From positions 1 through 8,146 of the forward strand of contig JBEKQP010000213.1 of the NCBI GenBank assembly GCA_049519595.1: a stretch of 8,146 nt of DNA, given 5' to 3'. Shown here piece by piece: positions 5,059 through 8,146 of the stretch (positions within the stretch are counted from its first letter, which is position 1; every line of letters starts with the position of its first letter). The stretch is from CAWBRT01 sp049519595 (GTDB lineage: Bacteria; Acidobacteriota; Terriglobia; Terriglobales; Acidobacteriaceae). Made by a program: the position numbers and the translations under genes. The notes below the pieces were generated by a model. It had not been told where the DNA came from. It saw only the letters and a program-made list of their open reading frames with translations, and did no database searches.

Positions 5059-6342
5059 TTACCTGTATTGGTACGGCTGCTGCAGGTGCCGGCGGGCGAT
5101 CTCGGCGGGCCCGGTATTGTTGCCGGCAACGAGCAAGGACTGGTAGCGCGTAACCGCCAAATCGCGCCTCTGGAGGGTGTCATACATTTCGCCTGCGGCA
5201 AGCATGGCGCGCTCGATCAGTTCGTGGCTGGCGCCGGGATATGTGCCCACTGAGTCGTAGGCCTCGGCAGCTTCCTGAAAACGGTGCTGCCCGCGCAGGG
5301 CATTTCCCAGAAAAAACGCGGCGGTGGCCGGCTCAGGGAGTGGATACTTTTTCTCTTTATAGTTATTCAGGATCTGGCGGTAGGCGGCGATCGATTCCGG
5401 CCCGCGTCCGGCAGCCGCGAGCAGATGCGCGTATTCCAAGGCAATCAGGCAGCTGCGGGGATAGGTGACGTTCAACCCACGCACCACCTGAAGCGCCTCG
5501 TCGTAGGCCTGCTCCCGGCGCAGGAACATTGCCAGGGCAAGCTTCGCGTCCGGACTGGCCAGCGAACCGGCGTTAGCCACCTGCCGCAGCATATTCAGCC
5601 CCTTCTGCTTGTTACCCCCAATGCCGATAATCGAGGCCGAAACCCTTACCGGCCAACTCAGGCTGCCAACCACGTAGTTGTGAACCCCGACCACCAACTT
5701 GGAGTCAACGTAGTCAGGATCCAGCTCCAGAGCCCGCTCGTGGTCCCGGCGGGCAGCGATGGCAGCCCGCAGCCCGCTGAGCCAGGCTTTTTCGCCCATA
5801 CCCATGTACAAGCAGAGCAGAGCGTGGGCAGCACCCCTGGCGTAAAGAGCGTCGACGTCGTCCGGATTCTGAGCGAGCAGACGGCCGGCCTGGGCTTCGC
5901 CGCGGCGATCCAGTTCCAGGATTCGGGCACGGACGGCGGGGTCCAGAGGCCGGGATGCCTTGCGGTTCATGAAGCTGTCGTTGGCGTAGCTTTCGGTTTC
6001 CAGCGCTCCTATCCGGTACAGCTCCTTGAACAGGACGGCGGAAAGCAGATAATTCGTGACAAAAGGGTCGTCCGGGTGTTCTCTTGCGAGACCCTCAAAC
6101 CCGCGGATCGCGCGATCATAATCCTGGTTATAGAAGTCGTCGGAAGCCCTTTTCGCGACAGGGTTGTCACTCGGATGGACAAAACGCCGGGCGGTTCCAG
6201 CGGCGCTCCGCTCCGCAGCCTGAGCCGCCGAAACAGAAATCATCACCAGGAAGAGTCCAAAAACACTGAGCCAGCGTACTGATTGCCTTATGGTCACTTC
6301 TGAATAGAGTTTACTCGAACTCAAAAGCAGGCGAAAGGACAC
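5059..6342 (-). CDS. Secreted tetratricopeptide-repeat protein
   Basis: A 427-residue protein from the GTG at 6342. A hydrophobic segment (24-40) ends at AQA before AERS, a good signal-peptidase I site after residue 42, so the mature protein is probably periplasmic. The rest is almost all helical with TPR-like pairs: one near 65-90 (YNQDYDRAIRGFEGLAREHP), others near 165-210, 265-290, 300-330 and 345-370. A central segment, GIGGNKQKGLNMLRQVANAG (241-260), is better conserved in appearance than a TPR linker and may mark a defined subfamily, but I do not recognise it. A GTG at 6297 would give a 412-residue form with a more typical 27-residue signal peptide; neither start has a strong ribosome-binding site. 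It follows rlpA by 28 bases, so the two are probably co-transcribed. Function unknown; scaffolding of envelope proteins is a fair guess only. Confidence 0.85.
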   Translation of the reverse strand: MSFRLLLSSSKLYSEVTIRQSVRWLSVFGLFLVMISVSAAQAAERSAAGTARRFVHPSDNPVAKRASDDFYNQDYDRAIRGFEGLAREHPDDPFVTNYLLSAVLFKELYRIGALETESYANDSFMNRKASRPLDPAVRARILELDRRGEAQAGRLLAQNPDDVDALYARGAAHALLCLYMGMGEKAWLSGLRAAIAARRDHERALELDPDYVDSKLVVGVHNYVVGSLSWPVRVSASIIGIGGNKQKGLNMLRQVANAGSLASPDAKLALAMFLRREQAYDEALQVVRGLNVTYPRSCLIALEYAHLLAAAGRGPESIAAYRQILNNYKEKKYPLPEPATAAFFLGNALRGQHRFQEAAEAYDSVGTYPGASHELIERAMLAAGEMYDTLQRRDLAVTRYQSLLVAGNNTGPAEIARRHLQQPYQYR

Positions 6343-6370
6343 AGTCGTTTCTCAGGAATAGCTGAGGTGG

Positions 6371-6850
6371 TTATTCGCCCGTCGTCCTAAGGTAATGGGG
6401 AAGGTTGGCGGCCTCTAATACGGTGGCCTGCCGGTCAACCAGGTCAATGCGCACCCTCTGGATGCCCTTGCGATTGAACTGCAGCGCCTCAGCCGCTTTG
6501 TAAGAGAGATCAATCACCCGGCCGGGCGTAACCGGCCCCCGGTCGTTGATTCGAACAATCACAGACCGAAGATTGTTCAGATTCGTGACCCTGACGAAGC
6601 TGCCCAGCGGTAGCTCCGGATGCGCAGCAGTGAGTTTAGACATATCGTAGGTTTCACCGCTGGCAGTCACTTTGCCATCGAACAGCCCACCGTACCAGGA
6701 TGCTTTGCCCACCTGGTAGGGTTTGGCGGGCGCTTTAGCCTCAAGTTTGGGGGCTATGCGCTTGACCGTGAAGTCGTGCAGGCTGGGCGCCGCGCCCAAG
6801 GTACCGACTAGAACGGCGGTCAGCATCGATTGGGTCAGTACTCGTCGCAT
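6371..6850 (-). CDS. rlpA: RlpA-like septal lytic transglycosylase / double-psi beta-barrel protein
   Basis: A 159-residue exported protein. After a signal peptide (about 1-21) and a short linker comes the RlpA double-psi beta-barrel domain (about 46-138): ASWYGG (50-55), TASGETYD (62-69), AAHPELPLG (75-83), VRINDRGP (99-106) and IDLSYKAAE (113-121). E66, D69, H77 and D103 have the same spacing as the acidic and histidine residues important in Pseudomonas RlpA, so an active enzyme that cuts peptidoglycan glycan strands lacking stem peptides is expected. Unlike the longer enterobacterial form it has no lipobox cysteine and no C-terminal SPOR domain, so septal targeting would need another mechanism. 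The ATG at 6850 is preceded by GAGGTGAGGG, a strong ribosome-binding site. It is the first gene of a likely two-gene operon with the TPR protein. Confidence 0.93.
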   Translation of the reverse strand: MRRVLTQSMLTAVLVGTLGAAPSLHDFTVKRIAPKLEAKAPAKPYQVGKASWYGGLFDGKVTASGETYDMSKLTAAHPELPLGSFVRVTNLNNLRSVIVRINDRGPVTPGRVIDLSYKAAEALQFNRKGIQRVRIDLVDRQATVLEAANLPHYLRTTGE

Positions 6851-6926
6851 CCCTCACCTCGTCTTCCAGATTTCCGAACTGCAGTTGCCGCACAGGCCCA
6901 GCCGTCTCCAAAGCGACGGCCCTCTA

Positions 6927-6956
6927 ATTCTAAGTGCGGTAGTGACTTACGGTCAA
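6927..6956 (-). promoter_or_regulatory. Sigma70-type promoter of the rlpA operon
   Basis: On the minus strand TTGACC (6956-6951) and TAGAAT (6932-6927) are 18 bases apart; each matches the consensus hexamer at five of six positions. Transcription would start near 6920, giving a leader of about 70 bases before the rlpA ATG. Confidence 0.65.
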
Positions 6957-7307
6957 CGTCTAAGGAGAAACTCTGAATTTGTGCTTGCCTTTTCAGTGCG
7001 AGTATGCTAAGCAAAAAGCAGAGTATCTCAAAGAGCAAATTACCCTTCCACTCTCACCCGCTTCACTTCGCCAGGGCCAAACTACTAAACCCTCACGGCG
7101 ACTCTTAAGATGGATGGAGAGGGTCGGGGCGCAGTTGTGTGTTGGCAACTTATTATTCGCGGTACCGGACCGATTTGGGCGAGAAATGCACCATCTTTGG
7201 GCTATCATTTGGGCTTTCAGGTGTCGCCGAGCAGTGGCTGGAGCCGTTGAAACCGCAGATAAGGCGCTTTCTCTTAGCGTGAGGTCCGTTTGGGCGGGGG
7301 GTGATTA
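6957..7307. other. Long spacer upstream of thiD, no recognised RNA
   Basis: These 351 bases lie between the rlpA promoter and thiD. A weak plus-strand promoter could be TTGTGC (6979-6984) with TATGCT (7003-7008), 18 bases apart. I looked for the conserved TPP-riboswitch parts (CTGAGA and the ACCTGATC-type core) before this thiamine gene and did not find them. A 109-codon frame with a TTG start (6979-7308) ends at TAG overlapping the thiD GTG by one base; its composition does not look coding and I do not call it. Four TTTGGGC copies are listed separately. Confidence 0.5.
7174..7295 (+). repeat. Four direct copies of TTTGGGC upstream of thiD
   Basis: Identical heptamers lie at 7174-7180, 7196-7202, 7208-7214 and 7289-7295, the first and third extended to ATTTGGGC. 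Start-to-start distances are 22, 12 and 81 bases. They could be binding sites for a regulator of thiD or chance; no matching inverted copies that would form hairpins were found nearby. Confidence 0.5.
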
Positions 7308-8146
7308 GTGACTCGGTTGGCTAAAGGGCAAAACCACGAGCCGACTCCCGTTGTGCTGTCAATCGCCGGCTACGATCCTTCGTCGGGCGCCGGAATCACC
7401 GCAGACATTAAGACGATTGCGGCCCACGGCTGCTATGCGGCTACCTGCATCACGGCGCTGACGGTGCAGAGCACGCAGGGCGTCCGGGCGGTCGAGGCGG
7501 TAAACCCGGAGATCGTTCGCGCCACGCTTCGGGAGCTTGCGGCAGACCTCCCGGTAAGCGCGGTCCGAATTGGAATGCTCGGCTCAGCCGCAGTGGTGGA
7601 AGCGGTGGTGGAGTTCCTTGAGAGCAACCGCCCGCCAAACGTAGTCCTGGACCCGGTTCTTCGCTCCAGTTCGGGAGCGGAGCTACTCGACTTGGCCGGA
7701 GTGGCCCTTCTCAAAGACCGAATGCTGCCATTGATCTCCGTGGTAACTCCGAATGTCGACGAGGTTGCTGCATTAACCGGGCTTCCGGCCGCCGAACCGC
7801 CGCCGGCTGTGGCCCGACTCCTGGACTTGGACGCAGATCCAAATCCAAGGCTCAGAGCAGCCGTTGCCTCCGGAGTGGTACTGCTGAAGAGCGGTGTCAA
7901 GGCGGTTGTGGTCACGGGCGGGCATCTGAGAAAGCCCACCGACATCCTTTTGTGGCGGCCTGAGGAAGAACTCCAAATTCTGGCTTTTCCTTCCCAACGA
8001 ATCGAATCGCGCTCGACGCACGGCACCGGCTGCGCCTTTGCCGCCTCGCTCGCTTGTTCTTTGGCGCTTGGCAAGTCGCTTCCTGAAGCAGTGGTTCACG
8101 CCCAGCAATATGTATTTCGAGCTATTCAGACGGCCGAACCGGTCGG
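7308..8146 (+). CDS. thiD: Hydroxymethylpyrimidine/phosphomethylpyrimidine kinase ThiD, 3' end outside window
   Basis: ThiD phosphorylates HMP and then HMP-phosphate to the pyrophosphate used in thiamine synthesis (cytoplasmic, ribokinase-like fold). The visible 279 residues show the family motifs in order: GYDPSSGAGITADIKT (21-36), ALTVQSTQGV (50-59), RIGML (87-91), VLDPVLRSSSG, TPNVDEVAALTG (from 147) and STHGTGC with the anion-hole/catalytic C242. The start is GTG at 7308: the in-frame stop TGA at 7302-7304 rules out anything earlier, and a GGGGGTGA run just before can act as ribosome-binding site. The first in-frame ATG is M90 in RIGML, too late, so ATG-only gene finding would miss this gene. 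Residues around 165-185 (DLDADPNPRLRAAV) look like a small insertion relative to the E. coli enzyme. Only the C-terminal tail should be missing, although a longer fusion cannot be excluded. Confidence 0.95.
   Translation, partial: MTRLAKGQNHEPTPVVLSIAGYDPSSGAGITADIKTIAAHGCYAATCITALTVQSTQGVRAVEAVNPEIVRATLRELAADLPVSAVRIGMLGSAAVVEAVVEFLESNRPPNVVLDPVLRSSSGAELLDLAGVALLKDRMLPLISVVTPNVDEVAALTGLPAAEPPPAVARLLDLDADPNPRLRAAVASGVVLLKSGVKAVVVTGGHLRKPTDILLWRPEEELQILAFPSQRIESRSTHGTGCAFAASLACSLALGKSLPEAVVHAQQYVFRAIQTAEPV

Noticed and set aside
5284..6282. 332-codon open frame on the plus strand
   Set aside because: It lies antisense to the TPR gene, has no ribosome-binding site or recognisable protein features, and arises from the GC-biased codon use of the real gene.
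6979..7308. 109-codon open frame overlapping the thiD start by one base
   Set aside because: TTG start without ribosome-binding site, mixed third-position base use unlike neighbours, and no recognisable domain; the TAG/GTG overlap alone is not enough.
7433..8074. 213-codon open frame on the minus strand
   Set aside because: A Ser/Thr/Arg-rich translation antisense to thiD, whose kinase motifs are unambiguous on the plus strand.

Overview
The window looks like part of a chromosome from a Gram-negative, moderately GC-rich bacterium. The gene style (a TatA/B-TatC operon with a long acidic tail on TatA/B, a CtpA-type S41 protease with a long C-terminal tail, an RlpA without a SPOR domain, and repeated palindromic intergenic elements) suggests Acidobacteriota. 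That placement is my recollection of the phylum and not a computed result. No rRNA, tRNA, CRISPR array, transposase or phage gene is visible.

Layout from left to right: (1) the N-terminal 60 codons of a minus-strand NAD(P)-binding epimerase-like protein; (2) a 298-bp non-coding stretch with C-runs and two repeat elements; (3) a tightly overlapping minus-strand operon, tatA/B - tatC - M28/glutaminyl-cyclase-like enzyme, running from 2896 down to 479; (4) a divergent plus-strand gene for a periplasmic S41 C-terminal processing protease with its own extended -10 promoter and a clear intrinsic terminator; (5) a repeat-rich intergenic region (4789-5058) carrying second copies of both elements seen at 340-470, plus a perfect 12-bp hairpin; (6) a minus-strand pair, rlpA followed by a secreted TPR protein, with a good sigma70-type promoter; (7) a 457-bp spacer (6851-7307) whose right part contains four copies of TTTGGGC; (8) thiD on the plus strand, starting at GTG and cut by the window end.

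Most of the window concerns the cell envelope: protein export (Tat), periplasmic proteolysis (S41), peptidoglycan processing at the septum (RlpA), and two more proteins predicted to be exported (the cyclase/M28 enzyme and the TPR protein). ThiD (thiamine synthesis) and the epimerase are unrelated flanking genes.

The points most worth a second look are the paired intergenic repeats, placed the same way at the 3' ends of two unrelated minus-strand operons, and the M28 enzyme that carries a complete glutaminyl-cyclase residue set and a twin-arginine-like leader while being translationally coupled to tatC. I found no evidence for a completely new multi-gene system here.
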